Notes under the pieces: model-generated
Told to the model about the DNA's origin: nothing
Database searches by the model: none
What the model saw: the letters and a program-made list of their open reading frames with translations, nothing else
Origin: Paracoccaceae bacterium
GTDB lineage: Bacteria; Pseudomonadota; Alphaproteobacteria; Rhodobacterales; Rhodobacteraceae
Length of the DNA: 32,312 nucleotides
Direction of reading: 5' to 3'
NCBI GenBank assembly: GCA_003512825.1
Contig: DOOI01000119.1
Location: 1 to 32,312, forward strand
Position numbers and translations under genes: made by a program
Part shown: piece by piece, positions 11,094-17,887 of the stretch
Numbering within the stretch: the first letter of the stretch is position 1
Layout: each line of letters starts with the position of its first letter

Positions 11094-11105
11094 GTGTCCA
11101 AACAT

Positions 11106-11129
11106 AAAAAAACGGGCGCGCGGCCCGTT
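11106..11129 (-). terminator. Terminator-like hairpin in the rimP leader (possible attenuator)
   Basis: Read on the minus strand, AACGGGC pairs perfectly with GCCCGTT across a 5-nt loop and runs into seven consecutive T, ending about 12 nt before the rimP start codon. This is the form of an intrinsic terminator. It lies between a good promoter and the first gene of its operon, not after a gene, so it probably controls readthrough instead of ending an upstream transcript. Confidence 0.65.
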
Positions 11130-11183
11130 GGTCTTTCTCCGGTGGGCTCCGGGTGTGGACCCCGCAGCACCGCTGTTGAGGTG

Positions 11184-11212
11184 CGTATAGGTGGAATCGC
11201 CCTATGGTGCAA
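11184..11212 (-). promoter_or_regulatory. Sigma70-type promoter of the rimP-nusA-ylxR-infB operon
   Basis: On the minus strand, TTGCAC (11212-11207) is followed after exactly 17 bp by TATACG (11189-11184). Initiation would be expected near 11177, giving a leader of about 84 nt to the rimP ATG at 11093. This is the best -35/-10 pair in the 349-bp gap. Confidence 0.6.
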
Positions 11213-11359
11213 GCCCCACACGATGAGAGGATTATAGCGGTCTGAATTGTTGGCCCTGACAGTGATCATCTTGGACGCACCACAGAGTGACCCTCAATTC
11301 AATCTGATCGATTGCCCCGCAGCCGGTCGCGATTTGAAGCGGGACAGTGATCTGGCGAC

Positions 11360-11433
11360 ATGATTTGCATGAAGCCAACACCGCGCAAACGTCATGACGC
11401 TAACCATACGCCAAACATACGCAAATCATACAT
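11360..11433. repeat. Composite dyad and 11-bp-period direct repeat element, copy 1
   Basis: The palindrome CGTCATGACG (11390-11399) is flanked by ATGATTTGC (11360-11368) and its exact reverse complement GCAAATCAT (11421-11429). All three share one centre at 11394.5. To the right, the heptamer CATACGC starts at 11405 and 11416 and its partial form CATAC starts at 11427, an exact 11-bp period of about one helical turn. The blocks at 11386-11399 and 11416-11433 recur with identical spacing at 32142-32189. Such an arrangement suggests a site for a multimeric DNA-binding protein. The protein is unknown. Confidence 0.75.
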
Positions 11434-11442
11434 TAGTTTTGG

Positions 11443-12429
11443 CTATTCCGCGCACCGTGCAGCGTCGGCAATCCGGTCCATGATCCGCACCAACTCCGAG
11501 CTGATTCCCGGCTCTGAAAGCGCGTGACCTGCGTTTCTGACCAGATGAAGATCAGCGTTCGGCCATGCCTTGGCCACGCGCCATGCGGACTCGGGCGGGC
11601 AAATCATGTCGTAGCGACCCTGAACGATGAAGCCGGGAATATGCCCGATCCGACCCATATTTGCGAGGATCTGACCATCAAAATCCAAGAAGGCATTATG
11701 GGTAAAATAGTGATTTTCCAGTCGGGCAAAAGCGCGAGCATAGTCCCCCGGACTATCGCCACCATGCCCATCTGACGCCATCGAAGCCAAAGCATTCTCC
11801 CAAGAACACCAGGCTTTAGAGTAGCGAATTTCCGTCGAAAGATCGCCGGAAAACAATCGCTTATGATATGCGGCAATCAGATCGCTTTGCTCGTCTTTCG
11901 GAATTATGTCGGCAAAGCGGGCCCATGTCTCGGGCCAAAAACGCCCTGCGCCGCCGCCGTAAAACCATGTCAGCTCCGACTGCGTCGCCAAAAAGACGCC
12001 CCGTAAAATCAGATGTGTTACCCGCTCCGGATGGGTTTGCGCGTAGATCAACGCCAGCGTTGCGCCCCAACTACCGCCAAAAACGGCCCAAGCTTCGATG
12101 TCCAAAAGTTTCCGAATTTTTTCGATGTCCCTGACCAAATGCCAGGTCGTGTTGTTTTCAACACTGGCATGAGGCCGCGACCGTCCACATCCGCGCTGAT
12201 CGAATAAGATGATGCGATAATGCGACGGATCAAAATACCGCCGCATAGCCGGGCTACACCCCCCCCCCGGCCCCCCATGAAAAACCACAACAGGTTGACC
12301 ATCGGGGTTGCCTGACTGCTCCATATAGATCACATGTCCCTCGCCCACCTCAATCATACGCTGATCGAATGGGTCGATAGGGGCGTGCAAATAATGCACT
12401 GCGCTCTTTTGGCTCAGGACCTTGTCCAT
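11443..12429 (-). CDS. pip: Proline iminopeptidase (alpha/beta hydrolase)
   Basis: This cytoplasmic peptidase removes N-terminal proline from peptides. The chosen start, ATG at 12429 ([20 protein letters not shown]), has AGGA six bases upstream; the open frame above it runs into the divergent ubiG gene. The 328-residue protein carries the oxyanion-hole motif [22 protein letters not shown], the nucleophile elbow [10 protein letters not shown] (catalytic Ser), and late GRYDMICPP and [10 protein letters not shown], which supply the Asp and His. The HGGPGGG codons create a run of ten G, a gap of two C, then six G on the coding strand, a potential slippage site. It stands alone on its strand, 52 bp from divergent ubiG. 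The iteron element lies just after its stop. Confidence 0.93.
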   Translation of the reverse strand: MDKVLSQKSAVHYLHAPIDPFDQRMIEVGEGHVIYMEQSGNPDGQPVVVFHGGPGGGCSPAMRRYFDPSHYRIILFDQRGCGRSRPHASVENNTTWHLVRDIEKIRKLLDIEAWAVFGGSWGATLALIYAQTHPERVTHLILRGVFLATQSELTWFYGGGAGRFWPETWARFADIIPKDEQSDLIAAYHKRLFSGDLSTEIRYSKAWCSWENALASMASDGHGGDSPGDYARAFARLENHYFTHNAFLDFDGQILANMGRIGHIPGFIVQGRYDMICPPESAWRVAKAWPNADLHLVRNAGHALSEPGISSELVRIMDRIADAARCAE

Positions 12430-12481
12430 AGTCGTCCTACATATAACGTACTGCCATAAGAAGATAGCCAAGGAACTGGGA

Positions 12482-13222
12482 ATGCAAGCCACCACAACTA
12501 TCCCTGCGGAACTCGCCAAATTCGAAGCTATGGCCGCCGAGTGGTGGGATCCGAACGGTAAGTTCAAGCCTCTTCATATGCTAAACCCTTGCCGGCTCGA
12601 CTATATTTGTCAGCAAATTGCTGGTGAGTTCGACCGAGACCTCTCCCAGGAGCTACCATTCAAGGGCATTCGCCTTCTTGATATTGGGTGTGGAGGAGGC
12701 CTTTTGTCTGAGCCAATGGCGAGACTCGGGGCCACGGTCGTTGGGGCAGATGCTGCGGAGCGCAATATTCCAGTTGCTCGGGTCCACGCTGAACAATCGG
12801 GTCTAACAATCGATTATCGGCACACGACGGCAGAAGCCATGGCATCAGCACATGAGAAATTCGACGTGGTTCTCAATATGGAAGTGATAGAGCACGTTGC
12901 CTCCCCTCCCCTATATTTGGAGGCATGTCGCCAACTTTTGCGCGCAGGTGGTTTGCATATTTGCTCAACGATCAACCGCAACCCGAAAAGTTTTGCCATG
13001 GCGATTGTCGGTGCCGAATATGTCATGCGGTGGCTGCCAAAAGGAACGCATGAATGGCAGAAATTCATCACCCCGGATGAACTCTTTACGCTACTCACCA
13101 ACGCCGGTCTTGATCCGGTAGATCGAAAAGGCTTTGTATTCAATCCGATCAGCTGGAACTGGCGCTTATCGGACCGCGATCTTTCGGTAAACTATGTTAC
13201 CGCCAGTATTTTCCGCGGCTAA
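12482..13222 (+). CDS. ubiG: Ubiquinone biosynthesis O-methyltransferase UbiG
   Basis: UbiG performs both SAM-dependent O-methylations in ubiquinone synthesis. The ATG at 12482 ([20 protein letters not shown]) has AAGGA eight bases upstream; the extension to 12422 would overlap the divergent peptidase start. The 246-residue protein shows the UbiG N-terminus [23 protein letters not shown] motif [21 protein letters not shown], post-[12 protein letters not shown], and [16 protein letters not shown] as motif [22 protein letters not shown] and [17 protein letters not shown] are diagnostic for UbiG among methyltransferases. It converges on the MarR gene, with only three bases between stop codons. 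Confidence 0.96.
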   Translation: MQATTTIPAELAKFEAMAAEWWDPNGKFKPLHMLNPCRLDYICQQIAGEFDRDLSQELPFKGIRLLDIGCGGGLLSEPMARLGATVVGADAAERNIPVARVHAEQSGLTIDYRHTTAEAMASAHEKFDVVLNMEVIEHVASPPLYLEACRQLLRAGGLHICSTINRNPKSFAMAIVGAEYVMRWLPKGTHEWQKFITPDELFTLLTNAGLDPVDRKGFVFNPISWNWRLSDRDLSVNYVTASIFRG

Positions 13223-13225
13223 CGA

Positions 13226-13666
13226 TTACTCTGCTTCCAACTTGACCCGGAGCTCCCGCAAAATCGGGAGCGCCGGTTTAACCTTCTCTTCTCCCATTTC
13301 TGAAAGAAGTTCCGTCAATACAGGGCTGATTGCCGCCAAAGCGGCATCTCGTGCAACGCGGCCAGCTGGGCTGATTGCCACCAATTTTCGGCGCGCATCA
13401 TCCCAATCTGGGCGTATATGCACATATCCAGCCCATTCGAGCTTTCCCAACGTATTGGTCATCGCACCACGCGTCACATGGAAGTTCTTCGCCAGCTGCG
13501 CCGGCGTTCGCTCGCCGTTTGATCGAGCCAGATGATTGAGCACCGAAAAGTGACTTATTTCCATGCCTTTGGGCAAGACACGCGTCAGTCTGTTACGAAC
13601 GAGCTGATCGACCGTAAGAATTTCGCTAAAGAGCGCGACAGCAAGGGCATTTGTGGATTCAGGCAT
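13226..13666 (-). CDS. MarR-family winged-helix transcriptional regulator
   Basis: This is a 146-residue dimeric repressor-type protein. The start at 13666 (MPESTNALAVALFSEILTVD) follows GGA at close spacing and overlaps the end of the amidase gene by eight bases (ATGCCTGA), which implies coupled translation. The winged helix spans about residues 40-105: FSVLNHLARSNGERTPAQLA, recognition helix VTRGAMTNTLGKLEWAGYV, then the wing with DDARRKLVAISPAG. The conserved Asp-Asp-Ala-Arg of MarR proteins is present. C-terminal helices would form the dimer interface. It ends the comF-grxC-amidase unit, so it may respond to redox or thiol stress, but nothing in the sequence shows the ligand. No extra Cys suggests an OhrR-type sensor. 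Confidence 0.88.
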   Translation of the reverse strand: MPESTNALAVALFSEILTVDQLVRNRLTRVLPKGMEISHFSVLNHLARSNGERTPAQLAKNFHVTRGAMTNTLGKLEWAGYVHIRPDWDDARRKLVAISPAGRVARDAALAAISPVLTELLSEMGEEKVKPALPILRELRVKLEAE

Positions 13667-14495
13667 AAGGTCCACTAATTTCGCGATCATGCAGCAAAGA
13701 CGGCACCCGCCCTCGTGCTTTTGCCACGGCTTCGAGGTCAAAATCAACGAAAGTCACGCCTTCGTCCTCTCCAGCATCAACCAAAACTTCTCCCCAAGGC
13801 GAAATCGCCAAAGAGTGGCCATATGTGCGACGCTCTTGGCCTGTGGTGCTTGGATGCAACCCAGTCTGCGCTGGAGCAAGAATGAAACAACCCGTCTCAA
13901 TGGCCCGTGCGCGCAAAAGCACTTCCCAGTGCGCCTCGCCAGTGGTCGGAGAAAAAGCGGCTGGAACGGTTATGATGTGGGCGCCTGCCTTTGCCAAGGA
14001 GCGATGCAGGTGTGCAAATCGTACATCGTAACAAATAGTCATTCCAATCGTGCCGAACGGCGTTTGGGCCAAAACCGCTTCGGCCCCAGGCCGATATCCT
14101 GCTGATTCCCGATATGTTTCTGTCGCTGAAACATCGACATCGAACATGTGGATTTTGTCGTATTTCGCCAAAACCTTCCCATCCGGGCCTATCAAGAATG
14201 ATCGGTTAGCAAATCTTCCGTCGGTATCATTTGTCTTGAGGCCCAGTGACCCAATCAGCACCCATTTCCTCAAATCGGCCGCAAGGGAGCGGATGCCTGC
14301 CAAGGTCTGATCGCTCGCCTCGTCTTGTAGGACGTCCATTTGATGTTGCCTGCTTGACGACACACAATTTGTGACTTCTGGCGTCAGGATGAAATCAGCG
14401 CCGCCTGCAGCGGCCTGCTTGATCCACTCTGCGGTCGACGCCAGATTGGCGGCGGGATCATCGCCAGATGAGAGCTGAACAAGGGCTGCGCGCAT
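13659..14495 (-). CDS. Carbon-nitrogen hydrolase, Nit1-like deaminated-glutathione amidase
   Basis: The 278-residue protein is a nitrilase-superfamily amidase. The Glu-Lys-Cys triad is visible in LTPEVTN (E40), YDKIHMFDVDV (Lys) and TICYDVRFAHLH (Cys). KIHxFDVD together with CYDVRF is the pattern of the Nit1/NIT2 branch, which hydrolyses deaminated glutathione or omega-amides, a metabolite-repair reaction. The frame could begin with TTG at 14498, but the ATG at 14495 is preferred; it lies three bases after the grxC stop. Its place directly after a glutaredoxin favours the glutathione-repair role, which is inference. Omega-amidase activity is the alternative. The MarR gene overlaps its stop. 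Confidence 0.87.
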   Translation of the reverse strand: MRAALVQLSSGDDPAANLASTAEWIKQAAAGGADFILTPEVTNCVSSSRQHQMDVLQDEASDQTLAGIRSLAADLRKWVLIGSLGLKTNDTDGRFANRSFLIGPDGKVLAKYDKIHMFDVDVSATETYRESAGYRPGAEAVLAQTPFGTIGMTICYDVRFAHLHRSLAKAGAHIITVPAAFSPTTGEAHWEVLLRARAIETGCFILAPAQTGLHPSTTGQERRTYGHSLAISPWGEVLVDAGEDEGVTFVDFDLEAVAKARGRVPSLLHDREISGPYA

Positions 14496-14498
14496 CAA

Positions 14499-14756
14499 TT
14501 AGCCTTTCAAAAGCGTATCAAGTTTGCCCGCGCGCTCTAATTCATAGAGATCATCACAACCGCCAACATGTGTTTGGCCGATAAAGATTTGAGGCACTGT
14601 GTGGCGCCCATTCGAACGCTGAAGCATTTGTGGTCGCAGGCTTGGATCCTTTGCGACATCGAACTCAACAAAGGCAACACCTTTGCTATTCAAGAGCTTC
14701 TTGGCCGCATGGCAGTATCCGCAAAATGGGGAAGTAAATATTTCGACGGGCTGCAT
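14499..14756 (-). CDS. grxC: Glutaredoxin 3
   Basis: This small dithiol glutaredoxin reduces disulfides and glutathionylated proteins using glutathione. The start at 14756 (MQPVEIFTSPFCGYCHAAKK) is chosen because AGGAGAG lies four bases upstream; the in-frame ATG at 14771 has no such site. The 85-residue product carries the redox-active CGYC, the cis-proline in HTVPQIFIG, and the glutathione-binding GGCDDLYEL segment. It follows comF by 35 nt and immediately precedes the Nit1-like amidase. Confidence 0.94.
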   Translation of the reverse strand: MQPVEIFTSPFCGYCHAAKKLLNSKGVAFVEFDVAKDPSLRPQMLQRSNGRHTVPQIFIGQTHVGGCDDLYELERAGKLDTLLKG

Positions 14757-14791
14757 AGAACTCTCCTGCATTTCTTGAAAGCTTCTTAGAT

Positions 14792-15511
14792 CTATACCTC
14801 CTTTCCAACGCGCGCCAGCACGAGGACCGAAACCTCTACCGCCCCTGCCAATCTTGCGGCTTCCGTTGTTGCGCCTAGTGTCGCACCAGTGGTCAGAACG
14901 TCGTCAATAATGAGTACTGACCGCCCTTCTATTCGCCTCCGGTGTCTTTGGCGGACAAACAGCGCGTTTTCTAGCGTTGCAAACCGTTCATCGCGGCCTT
15001 TGCCTTCTAGCATAGGCGTTCTTCGTTTCCTGACAAAAAGATCCGGGCACCATTCAAGATCCAATTCGTGCGAGACGTGTTTGCCTAACTCGGCAGATTG
15101 GTTGAATCGCTTCTTTAGCAGTCGCGACCAATGCAGGGGCACGGGGGCAACCAGCATGCCGGGTTTCACTATGCCATGCGCCCTTTTCACCATCCAGCGG
15201 GCTGCTGTTTGGACAATATCCAAACGATCGCCGTGCTTTAGTCCAAGTACCATTTTGCGCCCATTGGCGGTGTATAATAGTGCGGCCCGCCCATGGTCCC
15301 ATGGGCGGGTAATCTTCAAGCATTCATCGCAAAGCACGGCTTTGTTTGAAGAGCCAGGAAGCGGGGCGCCGCATCGATCACAAACAAGACCATCGATGAA
15401 ATACGTGTCCTTCCAACAAGGGCCACATAGGCCAAAATCACTCTCAACAGAGAGGCCGCAACAAAGGCAGCGCGGCGGATATAGCATATGGAGAGCGGCT
15501 TGAATGTTCAT
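14792..15511 (-). CDS. comF: ComF-family protein (zinc-ribbon phosphoribosyltransferase)
   Basis: ComF/GntX-type proteins join N-terminal Cys pairs to a type I phosphoribosyltransferase fold. In naturally competent bacteria ComF is needed for DNA uptake processing; in other lineages the role is unclear. Here Cys pairs occur in PPRCLCCGL, LCGPCW, CDRCGAPLPG and CDECLK, which suggests two zinc ribbons within the first 65 residues. The PRPP-binding loop is VLIIDDVLTTGATLGATTEA near the C-terminus. I use the ATG at 15511 (MNIQAALHMLYPPR); a GTG at 15520 is also in frame. Only 24 bp separate it from a divergent methyltransferase-family gene. Whether this organism is competent cannot be judged here. 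Confidence 0.88.
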   Translation of the reverse strand: MNIQAALHMLYPPRCLCCGLSVESDFGLCGPCWKDTYFIDGLVCDRCGAPLPGSSNKAVLCDECLKITRPWDHGRAALLYTANGRKMVLGLKHGDRLDIVQTAARWMVKRAHGIVKPGMLVAPVPLHWSRLLKKRFNQSAELGKHVSHELDLEWCPDLFVRKRRTPMLEGKGRDERFATLENALFVRQRHRRRIEGRSVLIIDDVLTTGATLGATTEAARLAGAVEVSVLVLARVGKEV

Positions 15512-15535
15512 GCCGCGCACCGCATTGTCTGGCTC

Positions 15536-16348
15536 ATGTCAACACCACCAATCATTACAGACCGTCCGGCCCTCCTCCGAAACCGCGCCCGCGCGATAGA
15601 ACCGCTTTTGCAAACAATTGCTCGGGACGAGATTCAGGATCGTCTTGGAATGGTTAATAGAAGCTTTACCACACCAGTAGTGATCACAGGTTTTCCGGAC
15701 TTATGGTCAAAGCTTGTCGCAGACGCTGCAATTATTCCTGATGAAGATGTGCTGGACCTGTCCGAATCGTCTTCTGACCTGATTGTGCATGCGCTTGCGC
15801 TTCATTGGGCGAATGATCCTGTTGGTCAGCTTATTCAATGTCGCCGTGCCTTGCTTCCTGATGGTCTATTTCTCGCCATTGCTTTCGGTGGGCAGACTTT
15901 GCATGAACTTCGTTCGGCGTTGGCAACCGCTGAAAGTGAGGTTTCTGGGGGGCTTTCGCCGCGCGTTCTGCCTATGGCAGACATCCGCGAGATGGGCGCA
16001 CTGCTTCAGCGAGCAGGTTTTGCATTGCCGGTGGCCGATTGTGTAACTGTGAAGTTAACTTACAAGACAGCACGACATTTGATGCAGGATCTGCGGGCAA
16101 TGGGCGAAAACAATGCGCTTCACGCACGTAGAAAAGTCCCTACAAGACGATCCGTGCTGCTTCGCGCGATGGAAATTTATGCAGCCGAACACTCTGCGCC
16201 TGACGGGAGGGTTTCGGCAACGTTTGAAATGATTGTGCTTACGGGATGGGCGCCACATGCGTCACAGCAACAACCCCTCAGGCCGGGAAGTGCTATTGCC
16301 CGCCTTTCGGATGCCTTAAGTGTCGAAGAGAAGCCCTTGAGTGATTGA
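15536..16348 (+). CDS. NDUFAF5/BioC-like methyltransferase-family protein with degenerate SAM loop
   Basis: The 270-residue protein resembles the alphaproteobacterial homologues of NDUFAF5, a mitochondrial complex I assembly factor of the methyltransferase family. The start MSTPPIITDRPALLRNRARA matches the usual N-terminus of that group. A methyltransferase-like core is recognisable in DLIVHALALHWANDPVGQLI, RRALLPDGLFLAIAFGG and TLHELR. C-terminal hallmarks are HLMQDLRAMGENNALHARRK and FEMIVLTGWAPHASQQQPLR. The usual glycine-rich motif I (DxGxGxG) is missing: the expected place reads PVVITGFPDLWSKLVADAA. It may therefore bind SAM unusually or act without methyl transfer. It precedes hemH by 65 nt on the same strand. 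Complex I maturation is a reasonable but untested role. Confidence 0.8.
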   Translation: MSTPPIITDRPALLRNRARAIEPLLQTIARDEIQDRLGMVNRSFTTPVVITGFPDLWSKLVADAAIIPDEDVLDLSESSSDLIVHALALHWANDPVGQLIQCRRALLPDGLFLAIAFGGQTLHELRSALATAESEVSGGLSPRVLPMADIREMGALLQRAGFALPVADCVTVKLTYKTARHLMQDLRAMGENNALHARRKVPTRRSVLLRAMEIYAAEHSAPDGRVSATFEMIVLTGWAPHASQQQPLRPGSAIARLSDALSVEEKPLSD

Positions 16349-16372
16349 CGATGAGGACCAAAGGTTTATGTC
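16345..16372 (+). promoter_or_regulatory. Weak candidate promoter for hemH
   Basis: TTGACG (16345-16350) is followed after 16 bp by TATGTC (16367-16372), about 35 bases before the probable hemH ribosome-binding site. The -10 is poor, and the site overlaps the end of the upstream gene. hemH could equally be read through from that gene. Confidence 0.25.
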
Positions 16373-16413
16373 CCGCGCAATATATTCGTAAAATGTGATC
16401 CAAGGAGATGAAA

Positions 16414-17484
16414 ATGCTTGATGAGACCGGTCAAGAGCTAGGCCTGCGTCCTGAGAATGCACCCGGCGATCACCCGCGCGTCCCTAATCCAAAAGTCGGC
16501 ATTTTGATCGCGAATCTCGGCACACCGGATAACTATGATTACTGGTCTATGCGGCGGTATTTGAACGAGTTTTTGTCGGACCGTCGGGTGATCGACTATT
16601 CACCGTGGCTTTGGCAGCCGCTCTTGCAGCTGATTATCTTGACCAAACGCCCCTTCACCTCGGGTGCGAATTACAAGCTTATTTGGAATGAGGACAAAGA
16701 CGAAAGCCCCCTCATGACAATAACCAAAGCTCAAACGGTAAAGATCGCCAAAGAAATGACGGCTCAGTTTGGCGATCGGGTTATGGTTGATTTTTGTATG
16801 CGCTATGGCAACCCATCGACCAAATCAAAGGTGGACGCGATGGTTAAAGCGGGCTGCACTAAGATTTTGTTTTTCCCACTTTATCCGCAATATGCGGGCG
16901 CCACGACAGCAACGGCAAATGATCAATTCTTCCGCGCGCTAATGGACGTGAAGTGGCAGCCAGCAAGCCGCACCGTGCCTCCCTACAGCGATCATCCGGA
17001 ATATATCGAGGCGCTCGCCCAGTCTGTTGAGCGGGCCTATGCCGCAGAGAAAGATCGGCCTGAAATATTGGTTTGCTCATACCATGGTGTGCCAAAGCGG
17101 TATCTTCTGGAGGGCGACCCCTACCATTGTCAGTGCCAGAAAACGACTCGCCTCCTGCGAGAGCGTTTGGGTTGGGCAAAGACCGAGATAATTACGACTT
17201 TCCAGTCACGGTTCGGGCCCGAAGAGTGGTTGAAGCCCTACACGGTTGAGGAAGTTGCACGACTGGCCAAAGAAGACGGAAAGAAGCGTATCGCGGTTGT
17301 TGCGCCGGCGTTTTCTGCGGATTGTATCGAAACGCTCGAGGAAATTAACGGTGAGATTCGCGAAGCCTTCGAGCATGCAGGCGGCGAGCATTTTGTTTAT
17401 GTGCCGTGCCTAAATGATGACGATGCACATATTTCCGCGCTGTCTACTGTCATCACAGAAAACCTTAAAGGCTGGCTGGAATAG
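16414..17484 (+). CDS. hemH: Ferrochelatase
   Basis: Ferrochelatase inserts Fe2+ into protoporphyrin IX, the last step of protoheme synthesis, at the membrane. The 356-residue protein has VGILIANLGTPDNYDYWSMR, then RRYLNEFLSDRRVID at its N-terminus, the central MRYGNPS segment and FFPLYPQYAGATTA. The catalytic His is in CSYHGVPKRYL and a conserved Glu is in SADCIETLEEI. Start choice: AAGGAG directly abuts the first ATG (16408), which leaves no spacer, whereas the ATG at 16414 (MLDETGQELGLRPE) has six bases of spacing and is preferred. A strong terminator follows at 17511-17535. The Cys-rich HCQCQKTTRLLRERL segment is compatible with the [2Fe-2S]-type variation seen in some ferrochelatases, but cluster binding cannot be asserted. 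Confidence 0.96.
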   Translation: MLDETGQELGLRPENAPGDHPRVPNPKVGILIANLGTPDNYDYWSMRRYLNEFLSDRRVIDYSPWLWQPLLQLIILTKRPFTSGANYKLIWNEDKDESPLMTITKAQTVKIAKEMTAQFGDRVMVDFCMRYGNPSTKSKVDAMVKAGCTKILFFPLYPQYAGATTATANDQFFRALMDVKWQPASRTVPPYSDHPEYIEALAQSVERAYAAEKDRPEILVCSYHGVPKRYLLEGDPYHCQCQKTTRLLRERLGWAKTEIITTFQSRFGPEEWLKPYTVEEVARLAKEDGKKRIAVVAPAFSADCIETLEEINGEIREAFEHAGGEHFVYVPCLNDDDAHISALSTVITENLKGWLE

Positions 17485-17507
17485 GTCGCAAAAGCCTTTG
17501 ATCAAAA

Positions 17508-17540
17508 GAAAAAGGCGGTGGAATCCACCGCCTTTCCTTT
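17508..17540. terminator. Convergent intrinsic terminator between hemH and the small membrane protein gene
   Basis: An 11-bp perfect stem, AAAGGCGGTGG (17511-17521) / CCACCGCCTTT (17525-17535), has a 3-nt loop. On the minus strand it runs into TTTTTCTTTTG, a strong U-tract, 21 bases after the stop of the 17557 gene. On the plus strand the tail is CTTT-rich and weaker, but the hairpin still lies 26 bases after hemH. Confidence 0.88.
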
Positions 17541-17556
17541 AGAACTAGTCTGACGA

Positions 17557-17742
17557 TTAGTTGCTTGCAACTGCTGCAGCAACAACGGCCAGGATCAGCA
17601 GGGGGACGAGAACGCCACCGGCCGAGGAAGAAGCAGCTTCTTCAACAACGACGGGAGCTTCCATTACGGGAGCAGCCATGTTGCCTGCGAATGCGGTCGA
17701 AGCAGCAGCGGTCAGAGCAGCGGCGAGAACGAGTTTTTTCAT
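17557..17742 (-). CDS. Small secreted/membrane-anchored protein of unknown function (61 aa)
   Basis: I cannot assign a function. The start ATG at 17742 (MKKLVLAAALTAAASTAFAG) is fixed by a perfect GGAGG five bases upstream; the frame to 17790 is an artefact. The product has a textbook Sec signal peptide with predicted cleavage after AFA, then a short Pro/Val/Glu-rich segment (NMAAPVMEAPVVVEEAASSS) and a C-terminal hydrophobic stretch GGVLVPLLILAVVAAAVASN that could span the membrane. After cleavage only about 42 residues remain. Similar small peptides next to hemH occur in Roseobacter genomes, to my recollection. It has its own good promoter (17817-17845) and strong terminator, which suggests substantial independent expression. 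Confidence 0.82.
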   Translation of the reverse strand: MKKLVLAAALTAAASTAFAGNMAAPVMEAPVVVEEAASSSAGGVLVPLLILAVVAAAVASN

Positions 17743-17816
17743 GTTATCCTCCAGAAATTTGCGAGCCGTCATGATTAATTCCGACGACAAGCACCCAAGA
17801 CTTACCTCGTATCCCG

Positions 17817-17845
17817 TCTAAAGCAGCAATCAGAGTGAATTGCAA
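17817..17845 (-). promoter_or_regulatory. Promoter of the 61-residue membrane protein gene
   Basis: On the minus strand, TTGCAA (17845-17840) is followed after 17 bp by TTTAGA (17822-17817). This predicts initiation near 17810 and a leader of about 68 nt before the ATG at 17742. The spacing is ideal and the hexamers are moderate matches. Confidence 0.5.
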
Positions 17846-17887
17846 ATGCATCTTGAAGAAGAACGGGTGTGCGTGGTCACTATGTCG

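Larger units (their letters stand above)
11094..11442. other. Gene-free stretch between rimP and the proline iminopeptidase gene
   Basis: This 349-bp gap holds the rimP leader hairpin, its promoter and, from 11360 to 11433, a dyad/iteron element that recurs near 32.15 kb. Between about 11213 and 11359 I see no convincing ORF, tRNA or terminator. An 11-bp string at 11236-11246 (AGCGGTCTGAA) recurs at 32191, next to the second copy of the element, but in a different relative position. Confidence 0.7.

Noticed and set aside
11161..11235. Possible initiator tRNA upstream of rimP, as in E. coli metY
   Set aside because: I looked for a T-loop (GGTTCRANTCC) and a terminal acceptor stem and found neither on either strand.
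12430..12567. N-terminal extension of the proline iminopeptidase with a hydrophobic segment that could look like a signal
   Set aside because: It overlaps the divergent ubiG start, and the ATG at 12429 has a good ribosome-binding site and a family-like N-terminus.
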